This document shows, one piece after another, positions 10,701 through 19,818 of a DNA stretch of 64,000 nt. The translations under genes were made by a program, and so were the position numbers. The notes beneath the pieces were generated by a model. The model did not search any database. It was not told where the DNA came from and worked only from the letters and a program-made list of their open reading frames with translations. Source of the DNA: Effrenium voratum (Eukaryota; Sar; Dinophyceae; Suessiales; Symbiodiniaceae); NCBI GenBank assembly GCA_963377175.1, contig CAUJNA010000862.1:7501-71500 (forward strand), written 5' to 3'. Every line of letters begins with the position of its first letter. Positions within the stretch are counted from its first letter, which is position 1.

Positions 10701-13640
10701 GAAGAGAGCAACCCGGACATTCCGGAAATGTCGGCTCAACGGCCAAAGGGATTGTACGTTCCCAAACAGCCGACGGACGATGAGATTCGTGAACATGAGT
10801 TGACTCATCTGCCATTCAGATCATGGTGTGAGATTTGCGTCAGGTCGAAGAGCAAGCAAAACCAGAGTCGTGCCATTTCGGTGCGGCAACCTGTGATTCA
10901 GGTGGATTACGCCTTTATGGGTGATTCACAAAGTGACACACAGGTGACATTGCTCACGGCCACTGATGTACTGAGTGGAATGGGATTGGCGTGCGTTGTT
11001 CCGTCCAAAGGACGCATTGTGTATGCGCAAGCAGAGTTGAGGAAATTCGTGTTGGAGATTGGAAGGACATTTGGGATTGTTCAGTGCGACCCTGAAGCTT
11101 CATTAAAAGCCTTGGTCGAGGCAGTCACGGGTGACATTGGTGGATTGTCATACCGTGAAGCTCCCACTGGCTGGAAGCAAGCTCAGGGATCCATTTCCAA
11201 CATGCAAGCAACATTGTATGCTCAGATTCGTGCTTTGAAGCTTGACATTCAACATAGGTATGGCATGTCGGTTAGCGTGCATTCGCCATTGTTTCCTTGG
11301 ATTGTTAAGCACTCCATGTGGCTTCTAAACAGGTTTCTTCATCGGTCTGATGGATTCACTCCATTTGAACGACGATGGGGAAAGAAGTATGGAGGTGCAT
11401 TGTGTCGAATTGCCGAGTCTGTGCAGTTCCGATTGCCTGCGCCTAAGTCTGAGCCATCGTGGCATTCAGGCATTTGGCTTGGACGTGACACCACATCCGA
11501 CCAGCATTTTGTGGCGGATTCCAATGCTGTGTACAAGGTGCGAGGCATTCGGAGACTTCAGCCGGGATCACAAGTCAAGCGAGATTTGATGCAAGGGTTG
11601 CGTGCATTGCCATGGGATCCAAAAGGATCCAAGGTCGAAACGGATTCGTTCATCCTTCCGGGTGATTCTGCTGTGCTCCAGAAAGGTGAACCCCAGCCAC
11701 CTTTGGGGATTCCACCAACTGACGAGCAAACAGAGGAGCCAGATCACGATGGAACTGGTGAGGATTCGTCAGCCCAGTTGTCCCAAGGATTGACGCGAGG
11801 TCATGAGGACATTGACAGGGAACCTGGAGAGCATTCGGAGTCTCCAACCAATAGGCGCAGATTGGCAGAGGCAAGAGGCATTAAGAGAACCAGTGAGCAG
11901 GCAGAGATTCCTGAAGCGGATTCTACTGTAAGCTACATTTCTGCCATTCTGCCATGCGAGTTTGGTTGCACATTGGTTGAAGATTGTAGGATTGCCACAG
12001 TCACCACGCGTGAGTCATTGGACTTGCCCATTCATGTAAACCAGGATGAAGAAGAATTAGGGAACATGAAGAAATTTGCCAATCCGATTCTGTGGGGAGA
12101 GTCTGAATTCCCCAGAGATTTGGAAGAGGCAGGAATGAACAAGGAAATGAATTCCATGAAGGACTTTGATTCGTATGTAGAAGAGAAAACCGAGGATTTG
12201 ACGCAGGAAGAAGTTGATTCAGCAATTTCAATGAAGTGGGTTAAGTCTTGGAAAGGAGCAGAAGTGAAGTGTAGATTGGTAGCCCGTGGCTTTGACCAAT
12301 ACATTGAAGATAAGGATGACACATTCGCTTCTACCCCAAGCTTGTCCACATTGAAGTTGTTGATTGCGTTGTCCATTGCCATGAATTTGGATGTTGTGAT
12401 TGCAGACGTGTCCACCGCATTCTTGCATGCGACGTTGTGGCAGAAGATTTTTGTCATTCCTCCAAAGGAGTACTACCCTCAAGGGGGCGTACTTTGGCGA
12501 TTGAAGAAGGCATTGTATGGCCTGAAAGGTTCGCCAAAGGCATGGCAACAGCATTTAGCCAAGACCATGCTTGACGCGGGATTTGAGCGTTTGAAGTCAG
12601 ATCCGAATTTGTACCGACACAAGACCAAGAAATTGTGGGCATTGGTCTATGTCGATGATTTGATGTTTGTAGGTGAGCGACGTGACATTGATGAGGTGAT
12701 GCAAGATTTGAAGAAGGTGCTTCTGATTCGGCAGACAGGTGAATTGAGTGAAGGTAAGACAGTCTCCTTCTTGGGACGTCAGATTCGCCGAACATCAGAT
12801 TTCATGGAATTGTTCATGTCTCCTGATTACATTGACCGCATGCTGGATTCCTATGGCATGACCAAGAGCAAGCCGGCTCAGACGCCAGGAGGAGATTCAT
12901 TGCGGAAGTTGCTTGACAACGAATTGTTGAATTCGCAAGAGCATAAATTGTATAGGAGATTGGTTGGACAATTGTTGTGGCTTGCAGCATTGCGTGTTGA
13001 CATCATGTATGCTGTTAAGGAGTTGTCACGAGGATTGGTTGCTCCCACTGAGGTGCACAAGATTAAGTTGAAGACATTGTTGAGGTACCTGAGTGGAACC
13101 AAGGATTATGTCCATGTTATGAGACCTGATTTCCGGATTGGAAGACAGGTGAAATCATTGGACATAAAGGTCTATGTGGACAGTGATTGGGCAGGTTGCA
13201 CCGATTCCAGGAGGTCCACATCAGGAGTAGCATTGAACATTCTCGGCATCAACATTTCAGCACACAGCAGAACACAGGCCACCATTGCCTTGTCAAGTGG
13301 GGAAGCCGAACTTTATGCTATTGGAAGTGGTGCGGCCGAGGCCCTATTCATTAAATCTTTGATTCTGGAAACCCTTGTGGCTCCCAAGGTGAACATCATT
13401 CTGTTTACCGATTCAACTGCAGGCAAGAGCATGGCTGTCAGATTTGGGGCATCCCGGAAAACCAAACATGTCCAATTGCGATTTCTGTTTGTCCAGGAGC
13501 TGGTTTCCTCTGGGACCCTGGTGATTAAGAAGATTCCGGGAACCCTCAACCCATCTGACATTTTAACCAAGTATGTTGCCAAGGCAATTTTGCAGAGGCA
13601 TAACATCACATTAGGGATTTGCCCTTCAGGTAGTAGATAG
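7782..13640 (+). CDS. Copia gag-pol polyprotein, 1952 aa
   Basis: An unbroken frame begins at an ATG 58 bases after the LTR. Residues about 15-210 are a UBN2/gag-like capsid region. About 230-300 are Lys/Gly-rich, followed by a CCHC zinc knuckle (CWICGSRGHISRTC, about 301-314) and a Trp/Asp-rich stretch (about 325-390). The aspartic protease motif FDSGASAH is near 571. The integrase HHCC-like finger (HELTHLPFRSWCEIC) is near 1004-1018, with core aspartates in QVDYAF (about 1041) and VQCD (about 1104). Reverse transcriptase begins near 1483, with YVDD near 1622. RNase H follows from about 1796 (YVDSDWAG, SSGEAELYA, FTDSTAG). Where the third integrase acid is expected, 36 residues after the second Asp, the sequence reads GSISN rather than an E-containing motif. 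Gag and pol are fused without a frameshift. Confidence 0.95.
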   Translation: MALGQDEDFAGKLRLPMPGKFTGKPEDWEDWSWDFRTYLSMFLPDSTTIMDRIEANADTPIEDAHLNVAGNQDATDRRIQNSRRLHYLLANLCSDSARLVVRQNIGCNGYETWRRLYSKFALPDATRHMSLLSQILEFKFHSNTFEQDFNTWETIKARYESQTGQAIPDSILVATLLNKTTGPLQQHLRLNASALLTYEQTRNVIVQYHHSRHILRNMPGNDNQGPAPMDIGALKGFKGKGKGKGFKGFKGAKGPHWSYNKGAFSKGKGKGKDFKGKGKGKDPKGKGKDSKGKGKGSIATCWICGSRGHISRTCPQRAVSGVIEEDWNEEWSEEPWPDSSWPDGSWDIAGLSWDEGEDWSWDSSWGSWDSVNSWDHPWDWFQDSQIPEPPAGCDSAAFSSAGPPPAGDSQQGTIGAVTQVPPGLSPNIGSTPIRPKAKPKASSFLIAALVMNSVTSGSSFQIPATRGSPSEGEGESWMTFGEHERLFKSMYCLDTGLDSMPCLSAGLIAPVPGQDLLDWYDEPTPVKDSFHFVTTLKDCGLDHLNSKFVDTFLHEQLISAVEDSTPWILFDSGASAHCCPPDFGEQWPLLPLNGNGPPLKSVTGQPLNMYGRRLVGLNLDGQDCFMNFYVCDVPYPIVSVARLLLQGFRVALDGPDSLGLFMPNGKVVSIHRKGSLLFLGPNILPFDKPRFEEVCQEFHSEFGSDSSGTIAPTFKPTIYHNDSWELDPQRAVLIRHHKRARRALFTPGGTKDRPIPVEDVASRRTTYVRFEDGREETIADNWRTIDSPQRALDQYWMGRTEFPLQSLPTARRLTGKQSTIARPPIQEASVPAKKPHLKAQPSADIGQDDYSRSVKELTTGELEEAKEIVERRLCMSDPETGGPFGHDEWYLTPKFDIRIHHEWRNCLYVPDETDSAAPSKELLGNERHTLAVFLNGRLQWIHDHWADPEAAATEFPEPFKGATIFRRQSQQFLEESNPDIPEMSAQRPKGLYVPKQPTDDEIREHELTHLPFRSWCEICVRSKSKQNQSRAISVRQPVIQVDYAFMGDSQSDTQVTLLTATDVLSGMGLACVVPSKGRIVYAQAELRKFVLEIGRTFGIVQCDPEASLKALVEAVTGDIGGLSYREAPTGWKQAQGSISNMQATLYAQIRALKLDIQHRYGMSVSVHSPLFPWIVKHSMWLLNRFLHRSDGFTPFERRWGKKYGGALCRIAESVQFRLPAPKSEPSWHSGIWLGRDTTSDQHFVADSNAVYKVRGIRRLQPGSQVKRDLMQGLRALPWDPKGSKVETDSFILPGDSAVLQKGEPQPPLGIPPTDEQTEEPDHDGTGEDSSAQLSQGLTRGHEDIDREPGEHSESPTNRRRLAEARGIKRTSEQAEIPEADSTVSYISAILPCEFGCTLVEDCRIATVTTRESLDLPIHVNQDEEELGNMKKFANPILWGESEFPRDLEEAGMNKEMNSMKDFDSYVEEKTEDLTQEEVDSAISMKWVKSWKGAEVKCRLVARGFDQYIEDKDDTFASTPSLSTLKLLIALSIAMNLDVVIADVSTAFLHATLWQKIFVIPPKEYYPQGGVLWRLKKALYGLKGSPKAWQQHLAKTMLDAGFERLKSDPNLYRHKTKKLWALVYVDDLMFVGERRDIDEVMQDLKKVLLIRQTGELSEGKTVSFLGRQIRRTSDFMELFMSPDYIDRMLDSYGMTKSKPAQTPGGDSLRKLLDNELLNSQEHKLYRRLVGQLLWLAALRVDIMYAVKELSRGLVAPTEVHKIKLKTLLRYLSGTKDYVHVMRPDFRIGRQVKSLDIKVYVDSDWAGCTDSRRSTSGVALNILGINISAHSRTQATIALSSGEAELYAIGSGAAEALFIKSLILETLVAPKVNIILFTDSTAGKSMAVRFGASRKTKHVQLRFLFVQELVSSGTLVIKKIPGTLNPSDILTKYVAKAILQRHNITLGICPSGSR
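12481..12490 (+). promoter_or_regulatory. Possible central polypurine tract
   Basis: AAGGGGGCGT within the RT coding region repeats exactly the 10 bases (plus the preceding C) at the polypurine tract/right-LTR junction (15271-15280). Ty1 and lentiviruses carry such an internal second plus-strand primer. Chance identity of 11 bases cannot be excluded. Confidence 0.4.
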
Positions 13641-13713
13641 TCAACATGATTCTGTTTCACTTAGTCAGTAGTCAAGACATTTTGCCACGAGTGAATTCGA
13701 AGCCATTTCATGC

Positions 13714-14784
13714 ATGACTGCAACATTTGTTTTGCTCAACATTCTGACTGACATTTCGGTGTGCATTTACTTCGACCGATGCGATGGACAGCCCGCATTC
13801 CGGAATTTGACGCGACAGTATTTCCACCGGATTCTCGCAAGAGATTTGAAGATGGAGCGCACGAATTTTTCGGAATACAAGGCATTCATTACGGCCACGA
13901 TGTTGTGGCAGATTCTATTCAGCGGCCAGCAACAGGAACAATTTGGGTTCCAGGATTTTATTTTCATGAACCGATTCGCGGACGATGCCTGGAGTGCGCA
14001 GATTCTGATCAGGATCATTCCAAACATTGCGGCTGGGAGTATGTCCTATACTCCATTTGAGAGGCATTTGTGGCTACAATTCCCACCAAGGGTGGAGAGA
14101 TTGATTCCATTCAACCCCAATTGGAATTTGCAACATTTGAACTTTTGCATGTTGCCATTCATGCTGTATTTCACCATGCCTTCAGCAATGTGGAACCATT
14201 TGAAGAGGATTTTTGAGGGCCGTGCCAGTAACATTCCTGAGGCTATGAAGGGAACATTTGCAATTCTTGCTTCACATTGTTTCTGGAACAGTCAGTTTAC
14301 TGGATTCCATTTGAGCCCGCGTTCGTCTTTGCTATTCTTTCTGTATTCATTCAGCTATGAGCGATCATTTGCACCAGAGGGTGATGCAAAGAACAGATTG
14401 ATTCAGTATTTGGCGGACGCACCAGTGGTGATTGGATTCAGGCCACATTCGCAGCGATTTCTTGATTTCATGAGGCATTCATTTACTCACGTATTTGTGA
14501 GGTCTCACATTGATCCCATCATTCACTTCAAGGATTACATTTGGGATTCAAGAGACAGCTTGGCGATGCAGGAGATTTGCTCCATGGCCGGATTCAATAT
14601 CAAGGCCCAGATTGGGGAATTGATGCTCGCTGCCAATTCATTGCAGCAAAGCAATTCCCATTGGTACCGGGATTACCACATGTTCATTCCCAAGACCTGG
14701 AAGACTTCATTGGACAAATTCATGGGCGACTACCAGGAGATTCCCAAGTCACTGGTAGATTCATATTACAGAGCGAAGCTGTGA
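13714..14784 (+). CDS. Unidentified 356-aa ORF in the copia element, after pol
   Basis: This intact frame starts 73 bases after the gag-pol stop, in another frame, and lies wholly between pol and the 3' LTR. Base and codon use (many ATT, TTG and GATTC) match gag-pol, suggesting it belongs to the element. The protein is rich in Phe, His, Arg and Trp. Its N-terminus (MTATFVLLNILTDISVCIYF) is hydrophobic enough to be a signal or anchor segment, but no second clear membrane segment is visible. I recognise no family. Some copia relatives carry an env-like or antisense ORF here; nothing shows that this one is an envelope. Position would require a spliced or subgenomic RNA or reinitiation. Confidence 0.6.
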   Translation: MTATFVLLNILTDISVCIYFDRCDGQPAFRNLTRQYFHRILARDLKMERTNFSEYKAFITATMLWQILFSGQQQEQFGFQDFIFMNRFADDAWSAQILIRIIPNIAAGSMSYTPFERHLWLQFPPRVERLIPFNPNWNLQHLNFCMLPFMLYFTMPSAMWNHLKRIFEGRASNIPEAMKGTFAILASHCFWNSQFTGFHLSPRSSLLFFLYSFSYERSFAPEGDAKNRLIQYLADAPVVIGFRPHSQRFLDFMRHSFTHVFVRSHIDPIIHFKDYIWDSRDSLAMQEICSMAGFNIKAQIGELMLAANSLQQSNSHWYRDYHMFIPKTWKTSLDKFMGDYQEIPKSLVDSYYRAKL

Positions 14785-15270
14785 TTCAGCATTGGTGGAG
14801 CTGGGATTTCGATTCTGGCCAGGCACCGATTTGGATGCATTTATTCCACACTGGATTTGCATTGAGATTCTATGTTCATTGGATATCGCGATTTTGCCTG
14901 GTTCGATTTGCCACTTCATTTGTGATTCAGTTTTCGGCATTTGTGTGGAGGTACAGTTACAACATTACTGTAGATGACAGTTTACTTTTGGTTTGGATTC
15001 ATCTATGACACCAATACATTGAGAGGACGTTTTCTGGTGATTCTGGAGGCGATACTCTTGGAACACATTCTGTCTGTGATTCGAGTCCACAATACATTCA
15101 ACCACTTGTCCTTGTGCATTTCCCAGCATTGCAATTCTTTTGGTGATGATTAGGTCACCCGTTTTGCATAGACATTTTGCAGAGAGAAAAGATTTCAAGG
15201 CAGCTTGGCATTCTTTGGAATGCATTTGTGCTAGTGGAGTGTGGATTAATTCCACATTTTCCATTAATCC
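14785..15270 (+). other. 3' untranslated part of the copia element
   Basis: Nearly 490 bases between the extra ORF and the polypurine tract have the same CATTT/GATTC-rich composition as the coding part. Short frames are present, but nothing is recognisable. It may be the decayed end of a longer third gene. Confidence 0.5.
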
Positions 15271-15279
15271 AAGGGGGCG
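15271..15279 (+). promoter_or_regulatory. Polypurine tract
   Basis: AAGGGGGCG immediately precedes the TG of the right LTR. This is the expected place for the plus-strand primer of an LTR retrotransposon. Confidence 0.75.
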
Positions 15280-15412
15280 TGCGAAAGTACACCATGCATT
15301 CCCACTTGGATGTAATTCATACTGATTACCATTGCATGGCTCAAGGCTCAAGATGACAAAGGTGCATTTGCTGCCTTGGTTGATTAGCAGAGATTAGTCT
15401 CTGATTTTCCCA
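15280..15412 (+). repeat. 3' LTR of the copia element
   Basis: 133 bp, identical to the left LTR and ending TTTTCCCA. It is followed by GGTTG, the copy of the five bases before the left LTR. Confidence 0.95.
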
Positions 15413-16470
15413 GGTTGGTTGGTTGGTGGGTGGGTGGGTGGGTGGGTTGGTTGGTTGTTATTGGTGGGTGGGTGGGTGGGTGGGTGGGTTGGTGGGTTGG
15501 TGGGTTGGTGGGTTGGTGGGTTGGTGGGTTGGTGGGTTGGTGGGTTGGTGGGTTGGCGGGTTGGCGGGTTGGCGGGTTGGCGGGTTGGCGGGTTGGCGGG
15601 TTGGCGGGTTGGCGGGTTGGCGGGTTGGCGGGTTGGCGGGTTGGTGGGTTGGGGGGGGGGTTGGTGGGTTGGTGGGTTGGTGGGTGGGTGGGGGGGGTGG
15701 GTGGGTGGGTGGGTGGGTGGGTGGGTGGGTGGGTGGGTGGGTGGGTGGGTGGGTGGGTGGGTGGGTGGGTGGGTGGGTGGGTGGTGGTGGTTGGTGGGTG
15801 GGTGGGTGGGTGGGTGGGTGGGTGGGTGGGTGGGTTGGGTGGGTGGGTGGGTGGGTGGGTGGGTGGGTGAGTGCGGGTGGGTTGGGTGGGTGGGTGGGTG
15901 GGTGGGTGGGTGGGTGGGTGGGTTGGTTGGTTGGTTGGTTGGTTCGTTGGTTCGTTGGTTGGTTGGTTCGTTGGGTCGTTGGGTCGTTGGGTCGTTGGGT
16001 CGGTGGGTCGTTGGGAGGGTCGTTGGTTCGTTGGGTCGTTGGTTCGTTCGGTCGTTGGTTCGTTGGTTCGTTGGTTCGTTGGTTCGTTGGTTCGTTGGTT
16101 CGTTGGTTCCTTGGTTCCTTGGTTCCTTGGTTCCTTGGTTCCTTGGTTCCTTGGTTCCTTGGTTCCTTGGTTCCTTGGTTCCTTGGTTCGTTGGTTCCTT
16201 CGTTGGTTGGTTCGTTGGTTCGTTGGTTTGTTGGTTCGTTCGTTGGTTGGTTGGTTGGTTGGTTGGTTGGTTGGTTCGTTGGTTCGTCCGTTGGTTCGTG
16301 CGTTGGTTCGTGCGTTGGTTCGCGCGTTGGTTCGTGCGTTGGTTCGTTCGTTGGTTCGTTCGTTGGTTCGTTCGTTGGTTCGTTCGTTGTTTCGTTCGTT
16401 GGTTCGTTTGTTGTTTCGTTCGTTGGTTTGTTCGTTGGTTGCTTCATTCGTCGGTTCGTTCGTTGGTTCG
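15413..16470. repeat. Long GGTT-derived tetranucleotide array with sub-blocks
   Basis: More than 1 kb of four-base periodicity with block-wise variants: GGTG/GGTT mixes at 15413-15550, GGGTTGGC from about 15545 to 15640, nearly pure GGTG at about 15690-15880, GGTTCGTT from about 15945, GGTTCCTT at about 16105-16190, then GTTCGTGC/GTTCGTTC variants to 16470. Because the period is 4, all three plus frames and one minus frame stay open for hundreds of codons. These are artefacts, not genes. Confidence 0.95.
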
Positions 16471-16499
16471 TTTGCGGAGAATGTGTCGCAAGCAAAGCT

Positions 16500-17335
16500 A
16501 ATACCAGTGTGAATGCTTCCAAGACCAAGCTCGGCAGATCCGCAGATGCACCCTCACCGCTACCATCCAATCCCTCACACGAGGAGAAGAACAGATGAGT
16601 GGGGTGGGACAGACTAAGCAGGAGGAGGCTGTCCTCTTCAAGGTGTTGGAGTAATGGAGCATGCGCGACAAGGGAACCGGCGTGTCGTAACGACTCCAGA
16701 CGCCAGCCAACAAGAACCGCGGAGCTGAGCAGCAGGAGAGGCTCAGCCCCGGCTTGCAGGGCCAGAGTGTGCAAAAAAGGTGTAGGCCCGGAGGCCTGCG
16801 TGGCGAAGACGAAAGGTGTCTACGCAGACGGACGGAGAACGTGCGACCCACACCAAACATCAAGATCCAGCGAGGCGACGGAGTTAAAGTCACCCATGCA
16901 AATGCACGGGATACCCAGCTCGTCCGCCAGAACAAACTGGGCTCCTGTGGAGTTGTACAAATACATCCACTGGGGCAAGCTGGCGGATGCAGGCAGCAGC
17001 TGAAGCATGCCTGACGCAGCAACATGATTGTTTTGGCTGGACGACTGCTTGGACTGCGTGCAACAATCGGCACCTAATCCCTGAGGGGAGACACCCACTG
17101 TGTTAGCAGTCTCAGTGGCCCTGGATCTGTTTCGGTAAGAACCTGATGGAATCAGCTGGGTTGATGTATACCTCTGGGCGTCTCTGGTTATACTGTCAAT
17201 ACTGTAGCTTAGATGGATCACTATTGAACCCAGGGAGACTGGCCCCAGTCACCGCATACACGCCCACGACACGAACAGGACAGCCACCTGAGAGATGTAT
17301 AGTGCCGGTCAGGCCACGACCACCCGGAGCACGCG
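16500..17335 (-). pseudogene. Remnant of a LINE-type endonuclease (EEP fold)
   Basis: Two minus-strand blocks match the endonuclease/exonuclease/phosphatase domain of non-LTR retrotransposons. One is at about 17226-17330 (VRVVGVYAVTGASLPGFN). The other, at about 16845-16935, contains the GDFN metal-binding motif (IPCICMGDFNS) and then LDVW and RP. They lie in different frames with a stop between them, and no reverse transcriptase is visible. The family call rests on motifs only. Downstream minus-strand sequence to 16500 may be the rest of the domain, frameshifted. Confidence 0.4.
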
Positions 17336-17420
17336 CAATATCACACCAGCCAAGGATGGCACCGCGCCGAAGGTGAGAGAGGGACTGGCCCCACCAATGC
17401 CCGGTAAAGCGGGAGAGAAC

Positions 17421-17640
17421 CATCGTATGTGCGAGAGAACGATCGTACGTGGGAGAGAACGATGGTACATGGAAGAGAACGATGGTATGTGCGAGAGAAC
17501 GATGGTCTGTGGAAGAGAACGATGGTATGTGGGATAAAACGATCGTATGTGCGAGAGGACACTCATATGTGGGAGAAAACGATCGCATGTGCGACAAAAT
17601 GATCATACGTGGGAGAGAATGATCGTATATGGGAGCGATC
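17421..17640. repeat. 20-bp tandem repeat, about 11 units
   Basis: Exact 20-base periodicity built on GTATGTGCGAGAGAACGATC with substitutions at a few positions. The last units (17580-17640) are more diverged. Confidence 0.9.
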
Positions 17641-18505
17641 AATGGGCTAGCAAGTATTTGCGAGAGCACGATGAGCCGGCGAGAAATCATGTGCGAGACA
17701 AGGATGTGCGGGTGCGCCTGTGCGTGTATGCGGGCGAGAACGAATGTCTCAAAATGTGTTTTGGCGCGGGCTTTGCTGTGTTCGACAACAAATTCTCACA
17801 TCGCGATGTGCAATGAGAAGCCTCGGAGTTGAGTGAGGCTCATTCCGAAGCGAGCACCCGATCAAAATGAACGCAAAAAAAAAAAAAAGCAATGGCCTGT
17901 GGAGAATCGCCGATTCAAATCCGGCGAGTTCATGCCATGTTCTTGTTTTTCAAGTCCGCCAAGCTGAGAACGATGGGCGAACATGCGCGAGGACATGGGG
18001 CGCGTAATTTTTCCCCAACTGACCCACCTGAACTCCCAATTCCACCGGCTCCGCGCTGCGCTCCTTAACCCCAAACATCACCCCAGGAAACTCCTTCAAA
18101 GAATTGCCGTGATTTCACCGTGGACATCTCTGAGTACCAAAACGCTCGGCTTAGCGTTCCTTTTGGCTTCCTTTCTAACTCAGCCCCCCTTTTTGGGGCA
18201 CCGCACCTCAAGGAACAAAAGCTGGGAGCCATGGAAAAACGAGCCCTTCCATTGAGTCCCAGGAACGCTACCCGATCCAATCATCGAACCCTCGGACCTT
18301 GGCAAACGGCCGGCGGCGCAAGGACGCCAGCGCCAGCTGCAACTCCTCCGCGAGGTTCTTGACTTCCGCTGGAGTCCTCAGCTCTCGAGCAGATGGCTGT
18401 GGGTCAAAACCCCCCCCTGGACCCCTGATGAACATCAAAATAGGTGGCAAATGGATGTTCAGCCACCCCAAAATGGAGCCATAGGTTCTGCCCCATGGCC
18501 GAATA
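17641..18505. other. No gene recognised
   Basis: No known domain. The minus strand at about 18290-18400 reads like a possible isolated exon (TPAEVKNLAEELQLALASL...), but no neighbouring exon was found. Confidence 0.4.
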
Positions 18506-18605
18506 TGACGTGGGAAGGGGAGCAAAAAAAATGTTTTAGCAGTTAAGTGAGGATTTCAACCACTAAACCACAAAAAGCAAAAATGTGAAATGTTTCCCAA
18601 CAACG
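18506..18605 (+). repeat. Diverged single copy of the 203-bp satellite unit
   Basis: GGAAGGGGAGCAAAAAAAA, then GCAGTTAAGTGAGGATTTC, CAACCACTAAACCAC and AAGCAAAAATGTGAAATG follow the same order as the satellite units at 22390-26110, with scattered substitutions. It lies 3.8 kb outside the array and covers about half a unit. Confidence 0.75.
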
Positions 18606-19818
18606 CAGATAAACGGTGGGCAAGAAATGGCCATGGGTCAAAATCCAAGTCGTACCCCCAGTGAGCATCCCAATCCCCTAAAATAGGCTGAAATGGGTGG
18701 TGCACCGAAAACCCCAAAATGGTACCATTGCTTTTGACCCATAGCCAAATGGGTGACGATTCCAGCAAGCTCCCAAACTCGCTTCAAGGGGAGCAAAACG
18801 CCAGACCTACCTGACAAGCGTCTTGTCTTCCTGGCAGCAAATCTGTAAGCAAGGTGGAGGGTGGGATCCTACGATTCCAAGCGATCTGAATGAAAAAGTC
18901 CTAGTCTAGGCAATATCTTTGGTCACGCTTTCGCGTCTCAACCCTTTGGATTCTTAGAGAAAGCCCGGGGCTGGTGGCAAAGCCCAGCGCAGGGTCTCGT
19001 GCAGCTTTGGAACCCAAAACGGCCCAAAGCTGCCGCCCAAAACCGAAGGTGTGGTTAACATCTTCCAACCAGTGCAGGGTGAAAGTAGGCTCTGGTCCCT
19101 CAAGTAGAAAGGATGTGGCTGTGGGTCAAGCGCAATCTGCTGGTGTCAAGACCTAAATTGGTGAGCGCAATCTACTGTCACCAAGCTCAGAAAGTTGGGA
19201 CTATCCCTATGTGGCCTGCGACCTTAAAAGGGAATCATTGAGCATTGGGGAGGGCAGAAGCTATTTGCCCTTCAAAAGAAACAGACTTTCTTCCGCCAGT
19301 CAGCCCCCCCCCCCCCGTTTTCCATTAGTTTCGAGTAAGGCAGTTCTTGAGCAAATGTCAAAAAGGAGCCAAAAGTCAAGGTTTGCCTTCAAGCTGGGAC
19401 ACCCTCTCATCAATGAAACATGGGTGTATTAATCTGCGGGCGTTACCCCATTTCCCCCCTCACCGAGGAGGAAAACTACTTTACTTCAAGTAGTCCCCGA
19501 CTGAGACATTTGCTTGGCTCAAATCAGGCTGAATCAGGAAGGGGAGCTGGCCAGAAAACATGCATGTGTGTTTGTTGCATGTGTCTGCAGATTCGCTGCA
19601 TATGCGCTGCATGCGTGTTGCCTTTGTGTTGCATGTCACTTTCGCCTAAGATGTAGCTCAAGCCATACTTTGCTAGCGCCAAATTCCACGCAGGAGCTTT
19701 GTGGGACCACTGTCACGGCGATCGGAGGGGCGGATGGGGCGAGTGCGTGGGCGGGTCGGATGTCAACCCGTTAAACCTGGGATCCGCGGGAAGAACAAAT
19801 CAATGGGATCCGTCATGT

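Larger units (their letters stand above)
7591..15412 (+). mobile_element. Complete Ty1/copia-type LTR retrotransposon, 7.8 kb
   Basis: Two 133-bp LTRs (7591-7723 and 15280-15412) begin TG, end CA and are identical by eye. A 5-bp direct repeat GGTTG flanks the element (7586-7590 and 15413-15417). A primer-binding site follows the left LTR and a purine-rich tract precedes the right one. The single long frame has domain order gag, protease, integrase, reverse transcriptase, RNase H, which defines the copia (Pseudoviridae) order. Identical LTRs imply a recent insertion. The LTRs are short for an element of this size. Because the target is itself a GGTT repeat, the target duplication is less decisive than usual. 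Confidence 0.95.

Noticed and set aside
15415..16774. Overlapping long ORFs of 151-438 codons on both strands
   Set aside because: They arise because a 4-base repeat without stop codons stays open in several frames; the proteins are pure WVGG/PTHP-type repeats.
17421..17640. CRISPR-like 20-bp repeats
   Set aside because: Continuous tandem repeat with no spacers.
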